This document shows, piece after piece, positions 33,131-41,936 of a DNA stretch of 53,451 bases. This stretch comes from Armatimonadota bacterium. Lineage in GTDB: Bacteria; Bacteroidota; Ignavibacteria; OLB7. The stretch lies in assembly GCA_020850315.1 (NCBI GenBank), contig JADZEY010000093.1:1-53451 (forward strand), given 5' to 3'. A program made the position numbers and the translations under genes. How positions within the stretch are numbered: the first letter of the stretch is position 1; each line of letters starts with the position of its first letter. Under the pieces are notes generated by a model. That model was not told where the DNA came from, did not search any database, and saw nothing but the letters and a program-made list of their open reading frames with translations.

Positions 33131-34705
33131 TTACATCAACTGGAATTCGGCAAAGCTGGTTAGCCGGACTAAGCAGGAGCGGATTTTCTGAGCCGATTGC
33201 GCTGGCTTCCACTCGTAGTCGAAACCACCACCAAGCAGTTCTGCAAGCAGAGCATTCTTCATCTCGGCATCCAACGGAACCGGAATCAGCAAGGTGATAA
33301 GATTCTCCAGCACTTTGTGGACATCATCGGCATCGGGCAAGGAGGTGATAAACGCAACCGGATCGAACTGATACGCCAACGAACTGGGGATCGGTTCCAC
33401 CCACATTTTTGCATACCTCACACGAAGCGGAGCCGTCACGCTGCTAATCCATGTTCGCCCGCCTGGCCACCCTTTCACATTGGGCGGGTAGAACAGCCAT
33501 TGCGACAGATACCACATTGCTGTCACAGGGTCGTGGGTTTCGGGGCGGTCGGCGGCAAGGTTGCTGCCAGCCATCATGGGTTTCAGGTTGAAGCTGCGCA
33601 GCGCGCCAACCACATAATCAGCAGGGCTTTTTATCTGCGCCCCGATCACGTTATCATCAAAGAAATGCTCGCTGTTCAAAAGCTGCTTCAGCACCGCTTT
33701 TACCGACCAGTTGCTCTCCGCTAGAGTCTGCGCCATTGCGGCCACAATCTCCATATCGGGTTCGTGGTGAACAAACGTTTGGTAGAGTTTCGTGCAAAGA
33801 AAGACCGCCGAGCGTGGCTTCTGCAGGTCTTTATCCATTTGCTCGAAGATATGGTCAATCACATCTGTTTCGGCTTTGCCTTGGATACCAAAGCCAGCGG
33901 TTTTCCCAAAGATGGTTTTTACCGACTTATCAAAGCTGGCCGGATTGAACCGTACTGATAAACGGTCTGGAGTCCACCCGGTCAGCGCACGCGCAAGCTC
34001 GATGATATCATGCTCCAAATAATGCGGGGTTCCATCATTGTAGAACCCTGTCCCGATTGCGAACAGCTCCAACAATTCCCGTGCGTAGTTCTCGTTCGGG
34101 TTTCCCGCCTTGCTGACATATCCATCCAAGTAGATCAGCATTGCAGGGTCAATCGTCACCCGCTTTGTTAGCTCCCTGAAGTCCCCAAACGCGAACTCCC
34201 GAAACAACTGGTTCTGGATGTACAAGTATTGGGTGTAATAGACCACCGGATACTCGCTCACGAAGTGGTTATGCCAGAAAAGCACCATTTTTTCGCGAAG
34301 CATATTCTTCGGATCGGCCATAAGGCCAAACCACCACTCCTGAAGTTGCCGCAGCCATGTTGCATATTGGGCACTTGCTGCATTGCTGTTCTGGAAATAA
34401 TCTTGGCTTACCCAACTGCCTGGGGGGGAAGGGAGCGGCCCAGGTTCCAGCAATCCATCAATGATTGCTCCTGGTGTCAGGCTTAGCGAATTTTGGATGT
34501 CAGACCAATTACAACCGAATCCCGCACGGCGCAGTAGGTGCGCGGCCCGTTGGGCATTCCACGGCTTTTCGGCACGTGGCACGTAGGGTTCTAATCCACC
34601 AGAAGAAAGGAGCGAAGCCCCCTTCTTGGAAGATAGTTTGTTGTTGGTTGGCGATGATGCATGGGGTAATCGGTGCTGTGCAGAAAGGAAATCGCGGCGA
34701 TCCAT
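33131..34705 (-). CDS. DUF1800 family protein
   Basis: A 524-residue protein of the DUF1800 family, usually found next to DUF1501 as here. Signatures: AAHLLRRAGFGCNWSDI, MVLFWHNHFVSE, PAMLIYLDGYVSKAGNPNEN, YARELLELFAIG (family core), ALTGWTPDR and PPNVKGWPGGRTWISS. The N-terminus MDRRDFLS carries an RR pair but no hydrophobic stretch follows within 40 residues, so the route of export, if any, is unclear. Catalytic function is unknown for the family; the two proteins are thought to work together. A promoter candidate lies 37 nt upstream of the start. Confidence 0.87.
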   Translation of the reverse strand: MDRRDFLSAQHRLPHASSPTNNKLSSKKGASLLSSGGLEPYVPRAEKPWNAQRAAHLLRRAGFGCNWSDIQNSLSLTPGAIIDGLLEPGPLPSPPGSWVSQDYFQNSNAASAQYATWLRQLQEWWFGLMADPKNMLREKMVLFWHNHFVSEYPVVYYTQYLYIQNQLFREFAFGDFRELTKRVTIDPAMLIYLDGYVSKAGNPNENYARELLELFAIGTGFYNDGTPHYLEHDIIELARALTGWTPDRLSVRFNPASFDKSVKTIFGKTAGFGIQGKAETDVIDHIFEQMDKDLQKPRSAVFLCTKLYQTFVHHEPDMEIVAAMAQTLAESNWSVKAVLKQLLNSEHFFDDNVIGAQIKSPADYVVGALRSFNLKPMMAGSNLAADRPETHDPVTAMWYLSQWLFYPPNVKGWPGGRTWISSVTAPLRVRYAKMWVEPIPSSLAYQFDPVAFITSLPDADDVHKVLENLITLLIPVPLDAEMKNALLAELLGGGFDYEWKPAQSAQKIRSCLVRLTSFAEFQLM

Positions 34706-34741
34706 AGCAGTGTTTCGTTGAGTTCAGAAGAGGAGGACGTG

Positions 34742-34773
34742 GGAACTTACGCCACATAATGATTGCAAACAAC
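34742..34773 (-). promoter_or_regulatory. Promoter candidate for the DUF1800-DUF1501 unit
   Basis: On the minus strand GTTG, a 20-nt spacer and TAAGTTCC resemble the TTTG/TAnnTTTG arrangement with mismatches. Transcription would start near 34735, about 30 nt before the DUF1800 start. The spacer equals those at the atp and uppS promoters. Confidence 0.35.
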
Positions 34774-34860
34774 CGTTTTCACCGATGTCCCAAAAAAGAG
34801 ATGCAGAATTGCCTTGTCTGGCTGCAAGAATGTTCGGCATTGTTGCGGATGTTCAACGGG

Positions 34861-34892
34861 TTTGGATATGCCGTGGGGATAAAGTAGTTTCG
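34861..34892 (+). promoter_or_regulatory. Promoter candidate for the envelope operon
   Basis: TTTG (34861-34864), a 20-nt spacer and TAGTTTCG (34885-34892) match TTTG/TAnnTTTG with one mismatch. Transcription would start near 34898, about 40 nt before the uppS GTG. Confidence 0.45.
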
Positions 34893-34938
34893 CCCGTTTG
34901 AAAGTCACGCATCAGTATCCAGTAGCATACTAACGATT

Positions 34939-35778
34939 GTGAGCAGTTGGTCAACACCGCAAACCGAGAGCGACCTGCGAATACAGCAGGAGTTCAAAGC
35001 ATCAGGAATGTTGCCGAAGCACGTTGCCATTATCATGGATGGCAATGGCCGATGGGCAAAGGAGCAACGGCTGCCACGGGTGTCGGGGCATCGTGCCGGG
35101 GTGGATTCCGTCCGCGATATCGTGCAAGTCTGTGGGCAGCTTGGAATCCCGCATCTGACGCTCTACGCATTCTCAACCGAAAATTGGAAACGCCCCAAAA
35201 GCGAAGTTTCTGTTCTGATGGAACTGCTGATGGTCTATCTTCGCAGCGAAATTGAGGACTTGAACCGCAACAACGTTCGGCTAAGTGCCATTGGCCAACT
35301 GAACGCGCTTCCGAAGCCTGTCCAGAAGGAACTCCATTTGAGCATGGAGAAACTTGGGGAGAATACAGGGCTGAACCTTACGTTGGCCCTGAGCTACAGC
35401 GGGCGATGGGATATCGTCCGCGCCGTGCAGACGTTGGCATTGGATGTCCGCCGCGGGAAACTCTCCCCCGAGGACATCACCGAAAATTTATTCCAGACCT
35501 ACTTAACCACAGCCGATCTTCCAGACCCCGATCTGCTGATCCGTACCAGTGGCGAGATGCGGCTGAGCAATTTTCTGCTGTGGGAAATGGCGTATGCCGA
35601 ACTTCACATCGCCAGCGTTTTCTGGCCCGAGTTCCGCCGTGCACATCTGTACCAAGCCCTTAGCGATTACTTGCAGCGGGAACGCCGATTCGGAAAAACA
35701 AGTGAGCAACTGACGGAATCGGAATCACAATCGCGCTCCTACGTCCAAAAGATCATTGATCTGATAACACGGCAATAG
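34939..35778 (+). CDS. uppS: Isoprenyl transferase (undecaprenyl diphosphate synthase)
   Basis: Builds the C55 lipid carrier for wall and polysaccharide precursors by cis-adding isopentenyl diphosphate to farnesyl diphosphate. The catalytic Asp is D34 in HVAIIMDGNGRWA. FSTENWKRP and DLLIRTSGEMRLSNFLLWEM, then AYAELHI, complete the family core. The length of 279 residues is slightly above average because of an N-terminal leader of about 20 residues and a C-terminal Ser/Glu-rich tail. GTG 34939 is taken as start; no ATG lies near. First gene of the operon leading into bamA, 14 nt downstream. Confidence 0.94.
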   Translation: MSSWSTPQTESDLRIQQEFKASGMLPKHVAIIMDGNGRWAKEQRLPRVSGHRAGVDSVRDIVQVCGQLGIPHLTLYAFSTENWKRPKSEVSVLMELLMVYLRSEIEDLNRNNVRLSAIGQLNALPKPVQKELHLSMEKLGENTGLNLTLALSYSGRWDIVRAVQTLALDVRRGKLSPEDITENLFQTYLTTADLPDPDLLIRTSGEMRLSNFLLWEMAYAELHIASVFWPEFRRAHLYQALSDYLQRERRFGKTSEQLTESESQSRSYVQKIIDLITRQ

Positions 35779-35792
35779 CACAATAACTCTCT

Positions 35793-38174
35793 ATGACCCC
35801 CACCAGATCATTGATCGTAAGCTGGCTGGCAATTCTGTTTGTCCATCACCTTGCCCATGCCCAAACACCCGATGCAAAACCGCAGTCCTTGCGAATCCGC
35901 GACATCCGTGTGGAGGGGAACGAGACGGCAAGCGCGTCGGCAATCATTGCCTACTCCAACCTTCACAGCGGCGATGTGGTCGGCGCAGGGAGTGAAGCAT
36001 TCCCCAAAGCCATCAAAAATTTGATGGATCGGCGGCTGTTCAGCGATGTCAAAATCTACGTTGAGGATATGCGTGGCGACGAAGGGGTGATTGTCATCAG
36101 CGTGAAAGAATATGGGCGTGTTGGTGCAATCACCTTCTACGGGAACGATGAGTTCAGCGAAAAAGATTTGGAATCGGTGGTCACGATCCGCACCGGCGAC
36201 ATCGCCTCACCCTACGAAGTTGACCGGTCGCGCTCCAAAATCCGTGCGAAATATGGCGAAGAAGGCTATCTGTTCACCAAAGTGAAAGTAGAGACAACTC
36301 CATCCGACGAGGGGGATGGCCGCAGCAACCTTGCATTCAATATCGAAGAAGGCCCAGAAGTAAGCATCGGCGCAATCACCATTGAAGGAAACTCCAAGAT
36401 CTCCGATGATGCCCTGAAAGGGACAATGAGCGAGGTGAAAGAGAAATCGTGGTGGCAGTTCTGGCGTTCCTCAGGATTCGACCGGAAGAAGCTCAAAAAA
36501 GATGAGACGCTGATTGTGGATTACTACCGCGAGCGCGGATTCATCAACGCTTCTGTCCTCTCCGACTCCATCTCCATTGACCCAACCACAGGGAAAGCAG
36601 ACGTTCAGATATCTCTATCGGAAGGAAGACAGATGTTTTTGCGAAACGTGGCTCTTGCAGGGAACAACGTCTATCCTTCGGCGGTGCTTCTCCATCGCCT
36701 GGATGTTGATACCAACGCCCCATACAACCAAGTCCGATTGGAGAAAAACCTGAACGGCAACGAAGATCAAACCGATGTCCGTTCGCTCTACCTTGATAAC
36801 GGCTATCTGACCTTCAATGCCCAATTAAGCGAGCAGCCGGTAAGTGGCGATACCGTTGATGTGCTAATTAAAATGGTGGAGGGGAACCCCGCCAGTGTCC
36901 GGTACGTCACAATTTCGGGGAACACCCGCACCAAGGATAAAGTGATCCGCCGTGAGCTGTTCACCCATCCGGGGGATGTGTTCAGCAAAGCATCAGTAAT
37001 CCGGTCGTTGCGGAACCTTGCCAACCTAAACTACTTCAACCCAGAACGGCTTGAACCAGCCGTCCAGCCGGTGGATGCTACCACGGTTGACATCACCTAC
37101 AAAGTTGAGGAACGCCCCAGCGACACGTTCAACGCCTCAATCGGCCTTAGCTCGCAGGGGCTAACCGGGATGTTGGGCGTGTCCTTCAATAATTTTTCGC
37201 TAACCGAGCCGTTGCAGGGGGGAGGGGGGCAAATCCTGAATTTTAACTGGGAGTTCGGTTCGTACGTTACCACCTTCTCACTGGGATTAACCGAGCCATA
37301 TCTGTTCGATTGGCCGGTGACGCTGGGGGCAAGCGTCTTCTACCAAACCCAAGATTTAAGCACGGTCAGCACCAGCGAGAACAAGCTCCGTCGGGCAGGC
37401 TTATCGGTGACAGCGGGTTGGAAGCCAGGTTGGCCCGATGACTTCTTCCGCACCGATATGGTTGTGCGCTTCCTTCAGAACGACATCACCGGAAGCAGCA
37501 CCTACTACCGCAATGGAACGGAGCTTAGCTCCACATTCAGCGTCTCCCGTTCCAGCATTGATAACCCTGTCTTCCCCAAGTATGGCTCGCGATTCAGCCT
37601 AAGCTCAACATTTGCTGGGCTTGGCAATGCCGAGTACGTCAAGCCGGAGCTAAAATTAGAGTTCTACTCACCCATTGTTGACGTGACAGAATCCAACAGC
37701 CTTGTCTTCTATCTCGGAAGTGAGTTTGGCTACTTATTTAACTATGGCGACTTTGCCAACATCCCGCCGCTATCTTTGTATGCAATGGGGGGAACCGGCC
37801 TGACAGCACTGAACTCCGTTCCCTTGCGTGGCTATGAAGATCGTTCCATTGGCCCGGTGGGCGGCGATGGAATTCCCGTTGGGCTGGTCTATAACAAAAT
37901 CTCAACCGAGCTTCGGTTCTCGATAGCAATCAATCCAATTCCAATTTTCGTGCTGGCATTTGCCGAAGCCGGGAACGTGTGGTCAAACCTTAGCGAGGTT
38001 GACCCGTTCAACCTGAAACGCTCGGCTGGCGTTGGAATTCGGGTGATGGTTCCCCCAGTAGGAATTTTAGGATTTGACTATGGATATGGGTTCGATCCCA
38101 GCAGTTCCATCCAACGCCCCGGCGGGGTTCCGGAACGTTCCGGCTGGCAATTCCACTTCCAGTTTGGCAAATAA
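35793..38174 (+). CDS. bamA: Outer membrane protein assembly factor BamA
   Basis: The core of the BAM machine that folds beta-barrels into the outer membrane. A 793-residue precursor with a signal peptide (SWLAILFVHHLAHAQ). Five POTRA units follow (about residues 30-430), for example IRDIRVEGNETASA, GAITFYGNDEFSE, GAITIEGNSKISDD and VRYVTISGNTRTKD. The C-terminal half is a 16-strand barrel, with the conserved loop 6 segment LRGYEDRSIGPVGG (variant of the VRGF/Y motif) and a final aromatic/hydrophobic strand GWQFHFQFGK. Two OmpH/Skp-like chaperone genes follow, as is common in Bacteroidota. Confidence 0.95.
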   Translation: MTPTRSLIVSWLAILFVHHLAHAQTPDAKPQSLRIRDIRVEGNETASASAIIAYSNLHSGDVVGAGSEAFPKAIKNLMDRRLFSDVKIYVEDMRGDEGVIVISVKEYGRVGAITFYGNDEFSEKDLESVVTIRTGDIASPYEVDRSRSKIRAKYGEEGYLFTKVKVETTPSDEGDGRSNLAFNIEEGPEVSIGAITIEGNSKISDDALKGTMSEVKEKSWWQFWRSSGFDRKKLKKDETLIVDYYRERGFINASVLSDSISIDPTTGKADVQISLSEGRQMFLRNVALAGNNVYPSAVLLHRLDVDTNAPYNQVRLEKNLNGNEDQTDVRSLYLDNGYLTFNAQLSEQPVSGDTVDVLIKMVEGNPASVRYVTISGNTRTKDKVIRRELFTHPGDVFSKASVIRSLRNLANLNYFNPERLEPAVQPVDATTVDITYKVEERPSDTFNASIGLSSQGLTGMLGVSFNNFSLTEPLQGGGGQILNFNWEFGSYVTTFSLGLTEPYLFDWPVTLGASVFYQTQDLSTVSTSENKLRRAGLSVTAGWKPGWPDDFFRTDMVVRFLQNDITGSSTYYRNGTELSSTFSVSRSSIDNPVFPKYGSRFSLSSTFAGLGNAEYVKPELKLEFYSPIVDVTESNSLVFYLGSEFGYLFNYGDFANIPPLSLYAMGGTGLTALNSVPLRGYEDRSIGPVGGDGIPVGLVYNKISTELRFSIAINPIPIFVLAFAEAGNVWSNLSEVDPFNLKRSAGVGIRVMVPPVGILGFDYGYGFDPSSSIQRPGGVPERSGWQFHFQFGK

Positions 38175-38222
38175 CACAATCAACAAAACCGTTCTAACCG
38201 ACCTCTCACAGCAACTAACCGT

Positions 38223-38765
38223 ATGATGAAAATCGCATTACGCACACTGGGTTGTGTGCTTTTCTCGCTGCTTGTTCTGCATCCTTCCTCGGCCAATGCT
38301 CAACTACGCATTGGATATGTGGAGACCGAAACAATTATCAGCACCCATAAAGAGTTCAAGGCCGTTGAAGCCCAACTGCAAGTCTATCGGAAACAATTCG
38401 AGGACACGTTGGGGATGTTTAAGGCTAAGTATGACCAAGAGCTGGAAGACTACCAGAAAAAGCAAGCCACAATGACCCCGGAAGCAAAGCAGCAAAAAGA
38501 GAGCGAGATTCTGCAAATGCGTGACTACATTTTGCAGTATCAGCAAGCAAAGTTTGGGGCACAGGGGGATATCCTTGCGAAACAAAACGAGCTACTGATG
38601 CCGCTTCGCGAGAAAATCAAAAAAATTATCGCTAAAGTTGCCAAAGAGGAGAAAGTGGCTGTGGTGTTTGAAAACAGCAACCTGGTGTACATTGACCAAG
38701 ACCCAAAAACAACGGTGAATATCACTTTCAAAGTACTTGATTATTTAAGCCGTGACTCGCAATAA
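38223..38765 (+). CDS. OmpH/Skp-family periplasmic chaperone 1
   Basis: A 180-residue precursor with signal peptide (LGCVLFSLLVLHPSSANAQ). The mature chain begins LRIGYVETETI and continues as a long amphipathic helix pair (EAQLQVYRKQFEDTLGMF, YDQELEDYQKKQATMTPEAK), then IIAKVAKEEKVAVVFENS and VNITFKVLDYL. This is the Skp/OmpH pattern: a trimeric holdase that carries unfolded outer-membrane proteins to BamA. Its end overlaps the next gene by 14 nt. ATG 38223 and the next ATG are both possible starts. Confidence 0.9.
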   Translation: MMKIALRTLGCVLFSLLVLHPSSANAQLRIGYVETETIISTHKEFKAVEAQLQVYRKQFEDTLGMFKAKYDQELEDYQKKQATMTPEAKQQKESEILQMRDYILQYQQAKFGAQGDILAKQNELLMPLREKIKKIIAKVAKEEKVAVVFENSNLVYIDQDPKTTVNITFKVLDYLSRDSQ

Positions 38766-39453
38766 CAATACCCGCACGATGCTTGCAGTTGTGGCCATCA
38801 CCATGGTGATGGCCACCAACGCATTCGCCCAAAAAATAGGCTACGTTGCAAGCGACCTTATCCTGATGAATTTGCCCGAGGCCAGCGCGGCCCAAACCCG
38901 CTTGGGGGAAATTCAAGCCGGCTGGCTTCGCGAGATTGAGCAGATGGAAAACGAGCAGAAAAAACTGCGAAACGAAATTGAGACAAACCGGCTAATCTGG
39001 AGCCAACAGGAGCGGAAAGATGCCGAGGCTAAACTTGCAAATGTTCAAGCGCGGCTCACCGAATTTCGCAAGGCAAAGTATGCTCCAAAAGGGGAATATG
39101 AGAAGCTGCAAGGGGAAATAATGAAGCCGGTGTTCGACAATATCACTCGTGCGATCGAAGAAGAAGCAAAGTCGCAGAAGATGGATATTGTGTTCGACAA
39201 AAGCTCCACTTCAGCAGCAATTTTTTATGTGAATCCCCAGGTTGATTTAACGATAGCTGTACTGAAGCGCTTAGGCGTAAGCGCAGATGCCATTAAACTG
39301 CCAGAAGGTGTGCAGATAAATAGCAGCACCGATAAAAGCCCTTCGCTGGATCCTAACGAACTGCTGAAAGATTTGCAGAAAGGGGTCAATAAAACCATCA
39401 ACGTTGATCCGAATAAGGTATTGGGCGGTGACGATGGAAGCACCAACCCATAG
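38752..39453 (+). CDS. OmpH/Skp-family periplasmic chaperone 2, with C-terminal extension
   Basis: A 233-residue paralogue of the preceding chaperone. GTG 38752 is favoured because it supplies the basic start of the signal peptide (MTRNNNTRTMLAVVAITMVM, cut after NAFA); ATG 38779 would leave no positive charge. The mature N-terminus QKIGYVASDLILMNLPE and the helices rich in Glu, Lys and Gln match OmpH. The last 65 residues (SVSADAIKLPEGV-like stretch to GGDDGSTNP) are an extra Pro/Asn/Asp-rich tail absent from chaperone 1. The 14-nt overlap with the first ompH implies coupled translation. Likely works with BamA. Confidence 0.87.
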   Translation: MTRNNNTRTMLAVVAITMVMATNAFAQKIGYVASDLILMNLPEASAAQTRLGEIQAGWLREIEQMENEQKKLRNEIETNRLIWSQQERKDAEAKLANVQARLTEFRKAKYAPKGEYEKLQGEIMKPVFDNITRAIEEEAKSQKMDIVFDKSSTSAAIFYVNPQVDLTIAVLKRLGVSADAIKLPEGVQINSSTDKSPSLDPNELLKDLQKGVNKTINVDPNKVLGGDDGSTNP

Positions 39454-39468
39454 TACATTACAGGAATT

Positions 39469-40512
39469 ATGACAATCCAAGAACTTGCTGGGCTTCTGGG
39501 CGGAGAGATCATTGGCGACCCGTATATCGAGATTCATGGGATCGAAAAAATTGAATATGCCGAGAAAGGGCAAATTTCATTTATCGCCAATCAGAAATAT
39601 CTTCGATACGAAACACAAACCCTTGCTTCAGCTTTAATTATCTCCAGATCCCACACCCCGCAACGCACCGATATAGCATATATCCAAATTGAAGACCCCT
39701 ACGCCGGGTTTGTCCAGCTTTTACGGGTATTTTTCCCCAACCAAGCAACCTACCCACCGGGGATTCATCCCCAAGCCGCAGTTGAAGGCGCGATAATTGA
39801 CCCAGAATCATACATAGGGCCCACTGCTGTTGTTGGTGAAGGCGCGACCGTTGGGAAAAATTGCCAGATTCATGCAGGTGCAGTTGTTGGCCGCAATGTT
39901 CGTATTGGGCAGAACACCATACTCTATCCCAATGTTGTGATCTACGATGGCTGCATCCTTGGCGATAATGTTATTGTGCAGGCGGGTGCCATCATCGGCT
40001 CCGACGGGTTCGGATATTTACAACGCCAAACCCACTGGGAAAAAATCCCTCAACTTGGAATTGTTGTTGTTGAAAATGATGTGGAAATTGGTGCAAACTG
40101 CACAATTGACCGCGCAACAATAGGGGAGACGCGCATCTGCCAGGGAACAAAAGTGGATAATCTTGTACACATTGCTCACAATGTTATTGTGGGCGAACAC
40201 ACAGTGATTGCAGCACAAAGCGGCATTTCCGGAAGCACGCGACTGGGAAGATTTAATATGTTAGGTGGGCAAGTTGGATTGGTTGGGCATATTACAACCA
40301 CAGATAATGTTATTGTGGAAGCTCAGTCAGGGGTTAGCAAGAATATCCCAAAATCTGGCAGATACTTCGGGCATCCAGCAAAGGAACATGGCTTGGCATT
40401 ACGCCAAGAAGCAGCAATTCGCCAGCTGCCAGATGCACTAAAAGAATTACAAGAATTGAAAACCAAATTACGCGAGCTTGAGGAAAAATTATTGATAAAG
40501 CAAACAAGCTAA
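39469..40512 (+). CDS. lpxD: UDP-3-O-acylglucosamine N-acyltransferase
   Basis: Third step of lipid A synthesis: adds the N-linked acyl chain to UDP-3-O-acyl-glucosamine. A 347-residue protein with the N-terminal uridine-binding domain (IQELAGLLGGEIIGDP), a left-handed beta-helix of hexapeptide repeats (IGPTAVVGEGATVG and onward) and a C-terminal helix pair. GSDGFGY and HIAHNVIVGEHT hold the conserved active-site His. It starts 15 nt after the ompH stop and is followed by lpxC-fabZ. Confidence 0.95.
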   Translation: MTIQELAGLLGGEIIGDPYIEIHGIEKIEYAEKGQISFIANQKYLRYETQTLASALIISRSHTPQRTDIAYIQIEDPYAGFVQLLRVFFPNQATYPPGIHPQAAVEGAIIDPESYIGPTAVVGEGATVGKNCQIHAGAVVGRNVRIGQNTILYPNVVIYDGCILGDNVIVQAGAIIGSDGFGYLQRQTHWEKIPQLGIVVVENDVEIGANCTIDRATIGETRICQGTKVDNLVHIAHNVIVGEHTVIAAQSGISGSTRLGRFNMLGGQVGLVGHITTTDNVIVEAQSGVSKNIPKSGRYFGHPAKEHGLALRQEAAIRQLPDALKELQELKTKLRELEEKLLIKQTS

Positions 40513-40538
40513 CGTAATTTTAGGCTCTGCAAAAAACT

Positions 40539-41936
40539 ATGAGAACAACACAACACACCATTGCTTCTCCGGTTAGCTTCAGTGGCGTTGGGCTGCATAC
40601 GGGCAACCCTTCCACCATTACCTTCCGTCCAGCACCAGAGAATTACGGGTTCCGCTTCCTTCGTACCGACTTACCAGATGCCCCAGAGGTCCCTGCTGAT
40701 GTGGATCTAGTGACCGATGTCTCGCGGGGGACAACTCTTTCGCGTGATGGTGTGAGTATCCATACTGTCGAACACGTCCTTGCAGCATTAACAGGGCTGG
40801 AAATTGATAACTGTTCAATTGAGCTTTCTAATAATGAACCCCCGGTTGGAGACGGTAGTGCAATGCCGTTTACGGAAGTCTTAATGAATGCTGGTATCGT
40901 TGATCAAAAAAAAACCCGAAATTTCATTGTTGTTGATTCTATAGTTAAGTACGCTAACGAGGCAAAAGGGGTGGAAATCACCGCGCTCCCCAATCAAAAT
41001 TTCCAAATGACGGTAATGATAGATTACCGTAATCCTGCACTGGGTCGCCAACATTCCGGGATACTTAATTTAGGACCGGAGTTTGTGAAAGAGGTTGCTC
41101 CTGCACGTACCTTCTGTTTTTTAACGGAGGTAGAGTGGTTGCGAAGCGAAGGATTAATTAAAGGTGGAAGGCTTGACAATGCGATTGTGATTGTTGACAA
41201 AGAGGTTGACCAAAGCGAAATCAATGAAATGTCACACCGATTGGGGATTGATGGATCGGTAGTGTTGGGATCCACAGGGGTGCTGAACAACGGCTCGATG
41301 CGTTTTATGAATGAGCCAGCACGGCATAAACTGCTTGATCTTTTAGGCGATCTTGCCCTTGCCGGTGCTCCGGTGAAAGCACATATCCTTGCTGCCCGCC
41401 CCGGTCATGCCAGCAATATCGAGTTTGCACGAAAAATTAAACGTGCCGCAGAAAAAAATAGAGTTTCCGCTCAAAAAAAATCCCCAATGGTGGATATTCG
41501 CTCAATTATGAATATCCTCCCACATCGTTATCCATTCCTCCTGGTTGATAGAATTTTAGATATTGATCTTGATGCCAAAAAAATCATTGGGCTGAAAAAC
41601 GTTACGATTAACGAGCCGTTTTTTATCGGGCATTTTCCTGAACAGCCAATTATGCCCGGGGTGTTGATTGTTGAGGCAATGGCGCAAACAGGTGGGATAT
41701 TGCTTATGCAAGATATGGGGGGGAATGCACAACAAAAACTGGCATTGTTTATGGGAATCAATAATTGCAAATTTCGCAAGCCAGTGCTGCCAGGTGACCA
41801 ACTTCAGTTTGAAGTTTCCCTGAAATCGAAAAAATTCAACACCTACCTTTTCGCCGGACGAGCAACAGTAAACGGTACGCTGGTTGCTGAAGCAGAATTA
41901 ACAGTGGCCGTTGGCGACAGAACTAATCCCAGTTGA
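40539..41936 (+). CDS. lpxC-fabZ: Bifunctional LpxC-FabZ (UDP-3-O-acyl-GlcNAc deacetylase / hydroxyacyl-ACP dehydratase)
   Basis: One 465-residue chain carries two enzymes. Residues 1-310 are LpxC, the committed zinc deacetylase of lipid A: SFSGVGLHTG, zinc ligand in HTVEHVLAALTG, and HKLLDLLGDLAL with the second and third ligands (His, Asp). Residues from about 320 are FabZ: ILPHRYPFLLVDRI with catalytic His and PGVLIVEAMAQTGG with catalytic Glu. The fusion is a known feature of Bacteroidota and Chlorobiota. It couples the lipid A and fatty acid pathways, which compete for hydroxyacyl-ACP. Its TGA overlaps the lpxA ATG. Confidence 0.96.
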   Translation: MRTTQHTIASPVSFSGVGLHTGNPSTITFRPAPENYGFRFLRTDLPDAPEVPADVDLVTDVSRGTTLSRDGVSIHTVEHVLAALTGLEIDNCSIELSNNEPPVGDGSAMPFTEVLMNAGIVDQKKTRNFIVVDSIVKYANEAKGVEITALPNQNFQMTVMIDYRNPALGRQHSGILNLGPEFVKEVAPARTFCFLTEVEWLRSEGLIKGGRLDNAIVIVDKEVDQSEINEMSHRLGIDGSVVLGSTGVLNNGSMRFMNEPARHKLLDLLGDLALAGAPVKAHILAARPGHASNIEFARKIKRAAEKNRVSAQKKSPMVDIRSIMNILPHRYPFLLVDRILDIDLDAKKIIGLKNVTINEPFFIGHFPEQPIMPGVLIVEAMAQTGGILLMQDMGGNAQQKLALFMGINNCKFRKPVLPGDQLQFEVSLKSKKFNTYLFAGRATVNGTLVAEAELTVAVGDRTNPS

